A stretch of 58,014 nucleotides of DNA from an uncultured Bacteroidales bacterium (GCA_900320545.1 ONSU01000013.1:1-58014); one strand, 5' to 3'. Numbered from the stretch's first letter, positions 28,423-38,672 are shown. Notes: a model not told the origin generated them from the letters alone. Made by a program: numbers and translations.

Positions 28423-29832
28423 ATGACACTGATTAAATCCATCTCCGGCATTCGCGGCACCATCGGCGGCGCCCCCGGAAACGCGCTCACCCCCATCGAC
28501 ATCGTCAACTTCACATACGCCTACTGCGCGACGCTCCCCTCCCGGAAGCCCGTGCCCAACGGCGACCGGTACAAGGTTGTCGTCGGCAAGGACGCCCGCA
28601 TCTCGGGCGATATGGTCGAGCAACTGGTGGTCGGGACGCTCGTGAGCTGCGGCGTCGATGTCGTCAAGTGCGGATTCGCTTCCACCCCGACGACGGAAAT
28701 GGCCGTGCTGTTCGCAGGGGCCGACGGCGGCATCATCATCACCGCCTCCCACAATCCCCGTCAGTGGAATGCCCTCAAGCTCCTCAACGACAAGGGCGAA
28801 TTCCTCACGGCGGTCGAAGGTCAGGCCATTATAGACCTCGCAGAGAAGGGAGAATTCAATTTCTCGGAAGTCGACAGCCTGGGCACCATCGAAGAGGAAG
28901 ACTTCACCGACAAGCACCTCGACGCCGTCCTGGCCCTTCCGGCCGTGGATGTCGAGGCGATCAAGAAGGCGCATTTCACCGTGGTGGTCGATGCCATCAA
29001 TTCCGTCGGCGGCATCATTATGCCCCGCCTGCTGGAGCGGCTCGGCGTCAAGTGCATTACCCTCAATGGCAACCCGACGGGCGATTTCGCCCACAATCCG
29101 GAGCCGCTGCCTGCCAACCTGGTGGATCTCTGCGAGACGGTCGTGCGCGAGAAGGCCGACCTCGGCGTAAGCGTCGATCCGGATGTGGACCGCCTCGCCT
29201 TCATCTGCGAGAACGGCGAACCGTTCGTCGAAGAATACACCCTGGTGAGCGTCGCGGACTACCTCTGCGAGCTCGCCGAGAAAGAAGGCAAGCCCATCGC
29301 CACCGTCTCCAACCTCAGCTCCACGCGGGCCCTCCGGGATGTCACCGAGGCCCATGGCGGCAAGTATTACGCCTCTGCGGTAGGTGAGGTCAATGTCACC
29401 ACCCTGATGCACAAGGTCGGCGCCCTCATCGGCGGCGAAGGCAACGGCGGCGTCATCTATCCCGCCATCCACGCCGGACGCGACGCGATGGTCGGCGTGG
29501 CGCTCTTCCTGTCGAACCTCGCCCACAAAGGGCTGAAGGTCAGCGAACTCAAGAAGACCTACCCTCCGTATTTCATCGCCAAGAACAAGATCCAGCTCAG
29601 CGACCCGGCCCTGATCGACCGGATCCTCGGCGCCCTCAAGGAGAAATTCGCCGACGAGGAGATCAACGACATCGACGGCGTCAAAATCATCTTCGAGGCC
29701 GAGAAGAAGTGGGTCCACCTGCGCAAATCCAATACGGAGCCCATCATCCGCATCTACGCCGAGGCCCCCACGATGCCGGCCGCCGAGGCACTCGCCGGCC
29801 GGATCATAGAAATAGCAAACAATATTGTATAA
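28423..29832 (+). CDS. glmM: Phosphoglucosamine mutase (phosphohexomutase)
   Basis: Converts glucosamine-6-phosphate to glucosamine-1-phosphate on the way to UDP-GlcNAc, for peptidoglycan and LPS. The 469 residues match the Bacteroidetes form. The phosphoserine loop TASHNP puts Ser at residue 109. The magnesium loop is DPDVDRLAF, the sugar loop GGEGNGG and the phosphate loop RKSNTEPIIRIY. The related phosphomannomutases share these motifs. The start SISGIRGTIGG and the nearby cell-wall genes favour GlmM. A MITE-like element follows at once. Confidence 0.9.
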   Translation: MTLIKSISGIRGTIGGAPGNALTPIDIVNFTYAYCATLPSRKPVPNGDRYKVVVGKDARISGDMVEQLVVGTLVSCGVDVVKCGFASTPTTEMAVLFAGADGGIIITASHNPRQWNALKLLNDKGEFLTAVEGQAIIDLAEKGEFNFSEVDSLGTIEEEDFTDKHLDAVLALPAVDVEAIKKAHFTVVVDAINSVGGIIMPRLLERLGVKCITLNGNPTGDFAHNPEPLPANLVDLCETVVREKADLGVSVDPDVDRLAFICENGEPFVEEYTLVSVADYLCELAEKEGKPIATVSNLSSTRALRDVTEAHGGKYYASAVGEVNVTTLMHKVGALIGGEGNGGVIYPAIHAGRDAMVGVALFLSNLAHKGLKVSELKKTYPPYFIAKNKIQLSDPALIDRILGALKEKFADEEINDIDGVKIIFEAEKKWVHLRKSNTEPIIRIYAEAPTMPAAEALAGRIIEIANNIV

Positions 29833-29838
29833 TGAATA

Positions 29839-29967
29839 AAAAATCAGTAGTATCAGTTCCTGAAACTTCCGGAGCTTCGCTCCTCCATCCCTCCCAGCAA
29901 AGCTGGGCCCCTCCCGTTCAAGTGGCCACGGGCGGCCATGTTTCATCCACTGACACTACTGATTTTT
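29839..29967. mobile_element. MITE-like element with 19-bp terminal inverted repeats
   Basis: The left end AAAAATCAGTAGTATCAGT (29839-29857) and right end ACTGACACTACTGATTTTT (29949-29967) match as inverted repeats with one mismatch. The 91-base interior has a CCAGC/GCTGG hairpin and a GTGGCCAC palindrome. The 45-codon frame across it looks non-coding. It sits between glmM and the DUF1343 gene. A long hairpin acting as a terminator is an alternative reading. Confidence 0.55.
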
Positions 29968-29984
29968 AGCAAGGATTTGAACAG

Positions 29985-31052
29985 ATGTTCAGTTTCAGGA
30001 CGACACCGCTGGAGGACCAGCTCGACAAGGCCTTGATTTATGGCAAGGTCGGGTGCTTCTGCACCCAGAACTGCTGGGATACGGGCCGCGGGCGGTGGAT
30101 GTACGACCTATTCCGCGAGCGGGGCAACCTCGAGGTGGTCTTCACCCCCCGCGACGCCGAACTCACCCCGGGCACCAACCACATCGAATTCGACGTGGAG
30201 CGCCTCCGCGGGCTCAACGCCGTCGTGGTCGAGATCCAGGATACCGGGAGCCGCTACTTCAACTACACCAAGGACGTCATGCACCTGATGGAGATGCTCC
30301 TCCTGCTGGACGACGAGGCCCCGTCGCTTTACATCGTCGACCATATCAATCCCGCGGGACGGGTCGTCGAAGGGACGATTCCCTCCGTGGTCGGCGAAGT
30401 GCACGTCCCGAAGGTCGCGCACCGCCACGGACTCACCCTCGGCGAGATCGTCCACCTGTACGCCGCCGAGATCGGGGCCCGGTTCCCCATCCACGTCATC
30501 TCCGCCCAGGCGACCGACGCCAACCGCGCCCTGATGCCCTGGAGCATCGCCCCGTCCTCGGACATGCCCGGCCTGTTCAGCGCCTACCTCTACAGCGGAG
30601 GCGGCCTGTGGAACAACACCACCGTCACGCCCGGCATCGGAACGGCCCGCCCGTACGAATACATCGGCGCCCCGTTCGTCAGGACCGTCAGCCCGGAAGA
30701 CCTTCCGAAGGCGGAGGGCGCCCTGCTGCGTCCCTGCTCCTTCACGCCCGCCGCGGGCCGCTATGCCGGCGAGCGGTGCCAGGGCTTCCAGATCCTGCTC
30801 GTCCCCGGGGAGAATTACCACAGTCTCCTGCACACCCTGCAGCTGATGCGGTGGTTCACGGAGAATTACTCCGCCTTCGAATTCGAGGATGGGTTCCGCG
30901 TCAAACTCGCCGATCCCGTCCTGGAAGAATACCTCAAGGGCGCCATCACCTTCGACATCGTCCGCGAGCACGTCAAGCTTGAAGAGCAGAAATGGATCCG
31001 CAAAGCTAAGAAATTCCTCCTCTACGAGGATCAGCCCTATCGTATGAAATAA
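29985..31052 (+). CDS. DUF1343-family protein (NamZ-like exo-N-acetylmuramidase fold)
   Basis: The DUF1343 family includes NamZ, an exo-beta-N-acetylmuramidase in wall-sugar recycling. The 355 residues carry family segments: HIEFDVERLRGLNAVVVEIQDTGSRYFNYTKDVMHLMEMLLL, LYIVDHINPAGRVVEGT, RHGLTLGEIVHLYAAE, MPWSIAPSSDMPGLFSAYLYSGGGLWNNTTVTPGIGTARPYEYIGAPF and GERCQGFQI. No signal peptide is visible, so it appears cytosolic. That would fit recycling of internalised muropeptide sugars next to glmM, but it differs from secreted NamZ enzymes. Activity on muramic acid here is inferred. Confidence 0.85.
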   Translation: MFSFRTTPLEDQLDKALIYGKVGCFCTQNCWDTGRGRWMYDLFRERGNLEVVFTPRDAELTPGTNHIEFDVERLRGLNAVVVEIQDTGSRYFNYTKDVMHLMEMLLLLDDEAPSLYIVDHINPAGRVVEGTIPSVVGEVHVPKVAHRHGLTLGEIVHLYAAEIGARFPIHVISAQATDANRALMPWSIAPSSDMPGLFSAYLYSGGGLWNNTTVTPGIGTARPYEYIGAPFVRTVSPEDLPKAEGALLRPCSFTPAAGRYAGERCQGFQILLVPGENYHSLLHTLQLMRWFTENYSAFEFEDGFRVKLADPVLEEYLKGAITFDIVREHVKLEEQKWIRKAKKFLLYEDQPYRMK

Positions 31053-31071
31053 CATTCTAATACATCAGATT

Positions 31072-34000
31072 ATGAAAACCAAATGGCTCCTGGCCGGGGC
31101 AATGCTCCTGGCAATGACTGTTTCCTGCATCTCCACTCCGGGGTCCGCTCCAGACGCGGCCTTCGCGCCCTACGTGAAGGCGTACACGGGTGGATATGTC
31201 TCCGAGCAGTCCCCCATCCGGATCGAACTGGCGACAGCCGTTCCGATGGAGGCGCAGACCGAAGATCTGTTTTCCTTCACCCCTTCCCTGAAGGGTTCCA
31301 CCCGCTGGCTCAGCCCGACCAGCGTCGAGTTCGTGCCAGAATCACTGGATCCCGGTAAGACGTATTCCGGCGCATTCCAGCTCGGCAAGGCGCTCGGCGT
31401 CAAGGATCCCGCGCTGAAGAATTTCCGCTTCTCCTTCAAGGTCGCCCAGCGCAAAATCACCCTTACGGCGGATGAGATCCGCATCGCGGGAGACCCCGTC
31501 GTCTGCGGAACGCTCTCTCTGAGTCAGGATATGACACCCGAAGCCGTACAGAGCGCCATTTCCGTCACCTATCCCGGCAAGAAGCCGGAAGTGAAGGTCA
31601 CGGGCGGTCCCAACGTCTTCCAGTATGAAATCTCCGGCCTCGACAGGGGCGACCGCGACCGTACCCTCACGGTCAAGGCCTCCGTCAAGGGATTCTCGGA
31701 CGTGAGCCAGAACGTGACGATTCCCGCGGCCGGCGTGTTCAAAGTCATTGACGCCCGGCTCGTCGAAGGTGGCAATCCGCACGTCCTCGTCCAGTTCAGC
31801 GACCCGCTCGGGGCCGATTCCGGCTCGGAAGGACTCGTCGAGGCCGGCGGCTTCGTCCGCGGGTACTACGAATTCAAGGACAACCTCCTCTGGATCTACT
31901 ACGAAGGCCGCAGGGACGAAGACCTGACCGTCCGGATCGACCGCAACATCAAGAGCGTCACCGGCAAGGCCCTCGGAGAGGACTTCACGACCCGTTTCGC
32001 CAGCAAGGACAATCTCCCCGCCGTGGAGATTCCCATCAGCGGCAACATCCTTCCCGACGCCAGACAGCTGGTTCTCCCGCTGAAGGCCGTCAACCTCGCC
32101 GCCGTGGACGTCAAGGTCATCCGCATCTACGAGAGCAACATGCTTACCTTCCTCCAGGACAACGACCTCGACGAGGATTCCTCCCTCCGCCGCTCCGGCC
32201 GTCTGGTCTACAGCAAGGAAGTCCGCCTGGACAACGATCCCGACATCGACCTCCACAAATGGAACAACTTCTCCGTCGACCTGAGCAACCTGTTCAAGCA
32301 GGAGCCCGGCGCCGTCTACCGCATCCGCGTATCATTCCGTCCCGAGCATTCCCTCTACGGGAAAGACCTCACCGGCGCCCTCCGCACCATTTCCGACGGC
32401 AAGCCCTCCGAGGAAGAGGAAGCCGAATGGGATGTGCAGAGCAGCTGGTACTGGGAAAGTTTCATCGACTGGGACGAATACGAATGGGACGAGTCGGACG
32501 ATCCGACCAAGCCTTCCTATTATATGGAAAGCAGCCGCTTCCCGTCCATCAACATCCTCGCCTCCGATCTCGGCATCACCGCGCAGTATGCCGACGGCAA
32601 GACCCTCTGGGCCGCCGTCACCGATCTCGTCAGCGCCTCCCCGATGGGCGGCGTAAAGCTGGAAGTCTATGACTATCAGCTCCAGAGGATCGGATCCGGA
32701 TCGACCGGCAGGGACGGTCTCGCCGAGATCGCCGTGAGCCGCAAGCCGTTCATCGTCGTCGCCCGCAGCGGCAAGAATGTCGGCTACCTCAAGCTGGGCG
32801 AGGGCTACGAGAAGTCCTTCAGCCGCTTCGACACCGGCGGCGCCGTCGTGCAGAAGGGCCTCAAGGGATTCATCTACGGAGAAAGAGGCGTATGGCGTCC
32901 CGGCGACACGATGCACCTCACCCTCCTGGTCGGTGACCGCAACCAGGTCCTCCCCGAAGGCCATCCCGCCACGATGGAACTCTATACCCCTGAAGGCCGC
33001 TTCTACACCCGGATGGTGCAGACCGGCACGGACGGCTTCTTCGCCTTCAACGTCCCGACCTCCGCTTCCGATCCCACCGGACTCTGGAACGCCTATTTCA
33101 AGGTCGGCGGCACCTCCTTCCACAAGGGCCTCCACATCGAGACCGTCAAGCCCAACCGGCTCAAGATCAACCTCGACCTCGGCTCCGATATGCTCAAGGG
33201 CGGCGCACCCGTCCCCGCGAAGATCTCTTCCAACTGGCTGACCGGTCCCGCCGCAGCGAATCTCCGCGCGCACGCCGACCTCACCCTTACCGCGGGCGTC
33301 ACCCGCTTCCCGGGCTTCGAGAATTACATCTTCCGCAACCCGGCCAGCACCTTCACCCGCAGTGAAAGCAGTCTCTTCGAGACACGGCTCGACGAAAACG
33401 GCGAATCCGCCCTCGAACTCAAGATGCCGGCCGGCTCCGGCCTGCCGGGTATGCTGAACGCCTTCATCGTCACCTCTGTCGAAGAGAACGGCGGCGACGA
33501 GAGTTTCACCACGACCTCCGTTCCCTACTCCCCTTACGAGGCCTACGTCGGTATCCTCCTCCCGGGCGAAGACGAACTGGAAACCGACAAGGACCAGGTC
33601 GTGAAAGTGGCCGTCGTAAATCCCGAAGGGAAACGTCTCGCCGGCCGCGAACTGGACTACGCCGTCTACAAGCTGGACTGGAAATGGTGGTGGGAGACCC
33701 GCAGCGGCGAACTTGACGCCTATGTCAGCGGCCGCAGCAGCAAGCCGATTTACTCCGGCAAGCTCACCTCCGGCACCCAGGACGCCTCCTTCACCATCCG
33801 CGTGGATTATCCCGAATGGGGACGCTACCTCGTCTATGTACGCGACAAGGGCGGCCACGCCTCCGGCAAGGTCATCACGATCGACTGGCCCGCCTACCGC
33901 GGCAGGGCCGACCGTCAGGACCCGAGCGCCATCACGATGCTGACCTTCTCCACCGACAAGCACAGCTATCTCGCCGGTGAGAAAGCCACGGTCTACATCC

Positions 34001-36453
34001 CGGCCGCCAAGGGCGGAAAGGCCCTCGTCTCGCTCGAGAACGGTTCCGGCGTCATTTCCCGCGAATGGGTCTCGACCAAGGCCGAAAAGGACACTCCGTA
34101 CACTTTCACAGTGACCGGCGACATGGCCCCGAACTTCTTCGTGCACGTCACCCTCGTCCAGCCTTACGGCGCGACGGAGAACGATCTCCCGCTCAGAATG
34201 TACGGCGTACAGCGCGTGTCGGTGGAAAATCCCGCCTCCAGGCTGGAGCCCGTCATCACGATGGCCGACACGGTGGCCCCCGAAGAGGAATTCACCGTCA
34301 AGGTCAGCGAGAAGGCCGGCAAGGAGATGACCTACACCCTCGCCATCGTGGATGAGGGTCTCCTGGACATCACCGCCTTCAAGACGCCGAAGCCCTGGGA
34401 TGAAATGTATCGCGAAGAGGCCCTCGGTGTCCGCACCTACGACCTCTACGACCACGTGATCGGCGCCTTCAGCGGCCGCTTCTCCCCGATGCTCGCCGTC
34501 GGCGGCGACGAGGAGAACCTGCGCGCCGCCCGCAAGGACAACCGCTTCAACCCGGTGGTCGAATTCCTCGGCCCCTTCACGGCCAAGCGCGGCGGCAACA
34601 CCCACAAGGTCAAGCTCCCGATGTACGTCGGCAGCGTCCGCGTGATGGTGGTCGCCGGCCACGACGGCGCTTACGGTTCGGCCGACAAGGCCGTTACCGT
34701 GAAGGCCCCGCTGATGGTCCTGAGCAGTCTGCCGAGAACCGCCTCCGCCAACGAGACGATCACCCTCCCGGTGAATGTCTTCGCGATGGAGGACAACATC
34801 CGCGAGGCCTCCGTAGAGGTCTCCGTCGAGGGTCCCGCCAAACTGGTCGGCGACGCCAGGCAGAAACTCACCTTCGAGAAGAAGGGTGACAAGATCGCCC
34901 GCTTCACCATCGCGACGACCGGAGAAGGGATCGCCAAGGTGTCCGTGTCCGCTTCCGGACAGGGCCACAAGGCATCCGAGACCATCAATCTCGAAGTGAA
35001 GAACCGCAATCCCGAGACCGTCGCCGTCGTCTCCAAGCCGGTCGGCAAGGGACAGAGCGTCACCTTCGACGCGGGTGAAGGCGCCACCATCGAGCTGGCC
35101 ACCTTCCCGGCCATCGACGTGCTCGGTGTCTTCAACTTCGCGAAGAATTATCCTTACAACTGCTCCGAGCAGCTCTCTTCCCGCGGCCTCACGCTCCTGA
35201 GCCTCCTCCCGATGCTCCCCGACGCCGAAGCCGCCGAAGCGAAACAGCTGATTCCGGCCATCATCTCCGCGCTCTATGCACGGCAGAATTCCGACGGCGG
35301 ATTCATCTACTGGCCGGGCTCCAAGCGCTCCGACAGCTGGGTTTCCTCGATGGCGGGCAGCTTCCTGTCACAGGCCTCCGCGGCCGGATTCCCCGTCCAG
35401 CGCAGCGTTCTCTCGAAGTGGGAGAAATACCAGAAGAACCTGAGCCAGGCCTTCCGCCTCGCCGGAAACGCCGCCTTCAGTGAAATGGACGAGAGTTACC
35501 GGCTCTACTCCCTCGCCGTCGCCAACCAGCCGCTCGCCGGTGCAATGAACCGCCTCAAAGAGGCCGAGACCCTCGACAACCGGGCCCGCTGGATGCTCGC
35601 CGCCGCATACGCCGTGGCGGGCAAGACCCAGACGGCCAAGGATATCATCGGCACGGCCGGCAAGCAGTTCGAGGAGTATGACGTCTCCAATATGACCTAC
35701 GGCAGCAGCGACCGCGACAAGGCCGTCGCACTCGAGGTGCTCGCCCTCACGGGCAACCTTGCCGAGGCCCTTCCGCTCGCCGGCGAACTGGCCGAGTCCT
35801 TCGGCAGGGGCTGGTACAACACCCAGGAGGCCGCTTTCACCTCCGTCGCGATGTCCCGCCTGTATGCGAAGATCGACTCCAAGGCCATCGTCGCCGAGGT
35901 CGGCGGACAGGCGGTCACCACGGCCAAGTCTCTCTTCGACGTTCCCGACAAGAAGGGTTCCGTAGAAGTCAAGAACAAGGGCGAAGGACTGCTCTACGCC
36001 ACGATGATCAAGGTCTCCCGCGCTCCGGCCGGCACGCCGGTCGCGGCGGTCCAGAACGGCATCCAGCTCTCCGTGTCCTACACCAACAGGCAGGGAGCCC
36101 CCGTTGCCGTCAAGGAACTCCGCCAGGGCACGGAATTCACCTGCACGGTCACCGTCAAGAATCCGCTCGGCCGCGCCGTCACCAACCTCGCGCTGAGCGA
36201 GATGGTCCCGTCCGGCTGGGAGATCCAGAACGACCGGCTCCGGGGCGGCCAGTCCTACGAGCACCAGGATATCCGCGACGACAGCTGCTCCTGGTTCTTC
36301 GACCTGGGCGCCGGACAGAGCAAGACCTTCAAACTCAACCTCCGTGCGGCCTACGAGGGCACCTACATCCTGCCTTCGATCACTTGCGAGGCGATGTATG
36401 AGCCGCGCATCTCGGCCCGCACAGCCAACGGTTCGGTGAACGTCGTCCGGTGA
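31072..36453 (+). CDS. Alpha-2-macroglobulin family lipoprotein
   Basis: Giant envelope protease trap of 1793 residues. A lipoprotein signal (LLAMTVSCIST, Cys19) anchors it. Repeated beta-sandwich MG domains fill the first 1200 residues (for example GFIYGERGVWRPGDTMHLTLLV, and the bait-side TYTLAIVDEGLLDITAFKTPKPWDEMY). The thioester motif CSEQ is at residue 1364 (YPYNCSEQLSSRG), inside the helical toroid domain (ARQNSDGGFIYWPGSKRSDSW). A receptor-like C-terminal domain follows. On cleavage by a protease the thioester would link to it. It overlaps pbpC by 4 bases, the same pairing as yfhM-pbpC in Escherichia coli. Confidence 0.94.
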   Translation: MKTKWLLAGAMLLAMTVSCISTPGSAPDAAFAPYVKAYTGGYVSEQSPIRIELATAVPMEAQTEDLFSFTPSLKGSTRWLSPTSVEFVPESLDPGKTYSGAFQLGKALGVKDPALKNFRFSFKVAQRKITLTADEIRIAGDPVVCGTLSLSQDMTPEAVQSAISVTYPGKKPEVKVTGGPNVFQYEISGLDRGDRDRTLTVKASVKGFSDVSQNVTIPAAGVFKVIDARLVEGGNPHVLVQFSDPLGADSGSEGLVEAGGFVRGYYEFKDNLLWIYYEGRRDEDLTVRIDRNIKSVTGKALGEDFTTRFASKDNLPAVEIPISGNILPDARQLVLPLKAVNLAAVDVKVIRIYESNMLTFLQDNDLDEDSSLRRSGRLVYSKEVRLDNDPDIDLHKWNNFSVDLSNLFKQEPGAVYRIRVSFRPEHSLYGKDLTGALRTISDGKPSEEEEAEWDVQSSWYWESFIDWDEYEWDESDDPTKPSYYMESSRFPSINILASDLGITAQYADGKTLWAAVTDLVSASPMGGVKLEVYDYQLQRIGSGSTGRDGLAEIAVSRKPFIVVARSGKNVGYLKLGEGYEKSFSRFDTGGAVVQKGLKGFIYGERGVWRPGDTMHLTLLVGDRNQVLPEGHPATMELYTPEGRFYTRMVQTGTDGFFAFNVPTSASDPTGLWNAYFKVGGTSFHKGLHIETVKPNRLKINLDLGSDMLKGGAPVPAKISSNWLTGPAAANLRAHADLTLTAGVTRFPGFENYIFRNPASTFTRSESSLFETRLDENGESALELKMPAGSGLPGMLNAFIVTSVEENGGDESFTTTSVPYSPYEAYVGILLPGEDELETDKDQVVKVAVVNPEGKRLAGRELDYAVYKLDWKWWWETRSGELDAYVSGRSSKPIYSGKLTSGTQDASFTIRVDYPEWGRYLVYVRDKGGHASGKVITIDWPAYRGRADRQDPSAITMLTFSTDKHSYLAGEKATVYIPAAKGGKALVSLENGSGVISREWVSTKAEKDTPYTFTVTGDMAPNFFVHVTLVQPYGATENDLPLRMYGVQRVSVENPASRLEPVITMADTVAPEEEFTVKVSEKAGKEMTYTLAIVDEGLLDITAFKTPKPWDEMYREEALGVRTYDLYDHVIGAFSGRFSPMLAVGGDEENLRAARKDNRFNPVVEFLGPFTAKRGGNTHKVKLPMYVGSVRVMVVAGHDGAYGSADKAVTVKAPLMVLSSLPRTASANETITLPVNVFAMEDNIREASVEVSVEGPAKLVGDARQKLTFEKKGDKIARFTIATTGEGIAKVSVSASGQGHKASETINLEVKNRNPETVAVVSKPVGKGQSVTFDAGEGATIELATFPAIDVLGVFNFAKNYPYNCSEQLSSRGLTLLSLLPMLPDAEAAEAKQLIPAIISALYARQNSDGGFIYWPGSKRSDSWVSSMAGSFLSQASAAGFPVQRSVLSKWEKYQKNLSQAFRLAGNAAFSEMDESYRLYSLAVANQPLAGAMNRLKEAETLDNRARWMLAAAYAVAGKTQTAKDIIGTAGKQFEEYDVSNMTYGSSDRDKAVALEVLALTGNLAEALPLAGELAESFGRGWYNTQEAAFTSVAMSRLYAKIDSKAIVAEVGGQAVTTAKSLFDVPDKKGSVEVKNKGEGLLYATMIKVSRAPAGTPVAAVQNGIQLSVSYTNRQGAPVAVKELRQGTEFTCTVTVKNPLGRAVTNLALSEMVPSGWEIQNDRLRGGQSYEHQDIRDDSCSWFFDLGAGQSKTFKLNLRAAYEGTYILPSITCEAMYEPRISARTANGSVNVVR

Positions 36454-38603
36454 AACGGCGGTACTACAGTACGATTCTGATTCTTGCAGGGGTCCTTCTG
36501 ACAGGCTGGCTAGTGAGCCTGAAGAGGGACCTCTTCAAGGGTACCCCCTATTCGACCGTCGTCACCGACCGCAGCGGCGAACTGCTCGGGGCGCGCGTCG
36601 CCGCGGACGGGCAGTGGCGTTTCCCGCCCTGCGACACCGTCCCGGAACGTTACGCGAGGGCCGTCGTCCAGTTCGAAGACCGGCATTTCTACCTGCATCC
36701 TGGCGTCAATCCGGTTTCGCTGGCACGGGCGCTCGTGCAGAACATCCGCGCGGGGCACGTCGAGAGCGGCGGCAGCACGCTGACGATGCAGGTCATCCGC
36801 ATCTCCCGGCAACGGGAGCGAAATCTGTGGCAGAAAGGCATCGAAGCCATCCAGGCCCTTCGGCTTGAAATCCGTTGCAGCAAGAAAGAAATCCTCGCCC
36901 TGTATGCCTCCCACGCCCCCTTCGGGGGGAATGTCGTCGGGCTGGACGCCGCTTCGTGGCGCTATTTCGGACGACCGCCTTCCGAACTCTCCTGGGCGGA
37001 GGCCGCCACGCTGGCCGTCCTTCCGAACGCCCCCTCCTCGATGCACCCCGGCAAGCAGCGGGACGCCCTGCTCGAAAAACGCAACCGCCTGCTGCTGAGA
37101 CTTCTGAAGCACGGCGACATCGACGAAGCGATCTACGAGACCGCCATTACCGAGCCGCTGCCGGACAACCCGCACCCCCTGCCCTCCCTCGCACGGCATT
37201 ATGTCGAGAGGCAGCCCCGGGGGAAACGGACCCGGACCGGCATCGACATCCATCTCCAGCGGCAGGTGGAAGTCATCGCGGACAGATGGTCCGACGATCT
37301 CGCCCTCTACGGCATCGCCGACCTCGCCGCCCTTGTCATCGACCTCCATAGCGGGGAAACGGTCGCCTATGTTGGGAACGCCTCCCCCGAACGGAAGCGG
37401 AGCGGCATGGAGGTGGACATCGCCGCCGCCCCCCGTTCCACAGGCAGCATCCTCAAGCCCTTCCTGTTCTGCGCCGCCCTCCAGGACGGGCTCATCCTGC
37501 CGAATACGCTCATCAAGGACACCCCGGTCAATCTCGGCGGCTTCACGCCCCAGAACTTCGACCTGCAGTTCCACGGAGCCGTTCACGCCTCCGAGGCCCT
37601 GGCCCGGTCGCTCAACGTGCCGGCCGTACACCTGCTGCGCGAGTACGGCGTGCCCCGTTTCCACAAGCTGCTGCGGGACGCCGGACTGACGACGCTCACC
37701 CACGACGCCGCCCATTACGGGCTGGCGCTGATCCTGGGCGGTGCGGAAGGACGGCTCGACGAGATTACCCGCGCCTACGCCGGGCTCGTACTCGCTCCGG
37801 AAGGATTCCCGCTGACCGACCCGGAGGCTATCTGGTACACCCTGGACGCCCTCAAGGAGGTGAGCCGTCCCGACGAGATCGACCCGCGACTGATATCCTC
37901 GGTACGCCGGGTGTCCTGGAAGACGGGCACGAGTTACGGATTCCGCGACGCCTGGGCCGTCGGGGTGACGCCCGACTACGCCGTGGGCGTCTGGTGCGGC
38001 AATGCGGACGGGCACGGCGTTCCCGGGCTGACGGGCGCACGCGCGGCGGGACCGGTCCTTTTCGACCTCGTCAACCTCCTGCCCGAGGACTCGCCCTGGT
38101 TCGAAGACCCGATGGAGGGCGTCGTGGCGGATGTCTGCACGGCCTCGGGCTATCTCGCCGGGCCGGAGTGCCCGGAGAAAGTCACCTGCGTGCTGCCTCG
38201 CAAAGCCCAGGAGAGCGGTCCCTGTCCCTACCACAAAGGCGGCGTGTTCTCCCTTCCTCCCGTGATGGAATGGTACTACAAGGCCTATCATCCGGAATAC
38301 GAGCCGCCTCATAAGGCCGGGCATGACGAAGCCCCCCTGCAGTTTATCTACCCCGAACCGGGCAGCATCCTGTATCTGCCCCGGCAGATGGACGGAAGCC
38401 CGGGCGCCATCGCTTTCCAGCTGGCCCACCGGCATCCCGAGAAGAAGGTCTGGTGGCATCTGGACGGAGATTACATCGGGGAGACACAGTTCATCCACGA
38501 GATGATGCTCTCCCCCGCTCCCGGCAAACACGTGCTTCTGACGGTGGACGAGGAGGGGCAGACGGCCTCCGTGGCATTCAGCATCGCAGAAAACACAAAA
38601 TAA
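36450..38603 (+). CDS. pbpC: Penicillin-binding protein 1C
   Basis: Bifunctional peptidoglycan synthase of 717 residues. It starts with GTG 36450, which overlaps the A2M stop as GTGA. One membrane anchor (YYSTILILAGVLLTGWLVSL) leads into the GT51 domain, with catalytic Glu76 in QFEDRHFYLHPGVNP and GGSTLTMQ. The transpeptidase has SILK (Ser333-Lys336), the SLN-type motif SLNVPA and KTG at 491-493. The C-terminal PBP1C-specific domain (about residues 560-717) contains CTASGYLAGPECP and ends in an Ig-like region. It probably repairs the wall where A2M acts. Confidence 0.95.
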   Translation: MKRRYYSTILILAGVLLTGWLVSLKRDLFKGTPYSTVVTDRSGELLGARVAADGQWRFPPCDTVPERYARAVVQFEDRHFYLHPGVNPVSLARALVQNIRAGHVESGGSTLTMQVIRISRQRERNLWQKGIEAIQALRLEIRCSKKEILALYASHAPFGGNVVGLDAASWRYFGRPPSELSWAEAATLAVLPNAPSSMHPGKQRDALLEKRNRLLLRLLKHGDIDEAIYETAITEPLPDNPHPLPSLARHYVERQPRGKRTRTGIDIHLQRQVEVIADRWSDDLALYGIADLAALVIDLHSGETVAYVGNASPERKRSGMEVDIAAAPRSTGSILKPFLFCAALQDGLILPNTLIKDTPVNLGGFTPQNFDLQFHGAVHASEALARSLNVPAVHLLREYGVPRFHKLLRDAGLTTLTHDAAHYGLALILGGAEGRLDEITRAYAGLVLAPEGFPLTDPEAIWYTLDALKEVSRPDEIDPRLISSVRRVSWKTGTSYGFRDAWAVGVTPDYAVGVWCGNADGHGVPGLTGARAAGPVLFDLVNLLPEDSPWFEDPMEGVVADVCTASGYLAGPECPEKVTCVLPRKAQESGPCPYHKGGVFSLPPVMEWYYKAYHPEYEPPHKAGHDEAPLQFIYPEPGSILYLPRQMDGSPGAIAFQLAHRHPEKKVWWHLDGDYIGETQFIHEMMLSPAPGKHVLLTVDEEGQTASVAFSIAENTK

Positions 38604-38627
38604 TTTTGTATTTCCGCAAAATAATCG

Positions 38628-38635
38628 TATCTTTG
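38628..38635 (+). promoter_or_regulatory. L31 promoter (-33 and -7)
   Basis: -7 box TATCTTTG, with -33 TTTG at 38605-38608 exactly 19 bases upstream. It is the clearest two-part promoter in the window. Confidence 0.75.
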
Positions 38636-38672
38636 CGTCCGCAAATTTGTAACCAACTAAACTGTACAGGAA

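Noticed and set aside
29832-29969. 45-codon frame directly after glmM
   Set aside because: It is made of the inverted-repeat element itself, and the sequence is not protein-like.
32332-34968. Long antisense open frame within the alpha-2-macroglobulin gene
   Set aside because: The composition is that of a GC-rich shadow frame, and the sense frame has clear domains.
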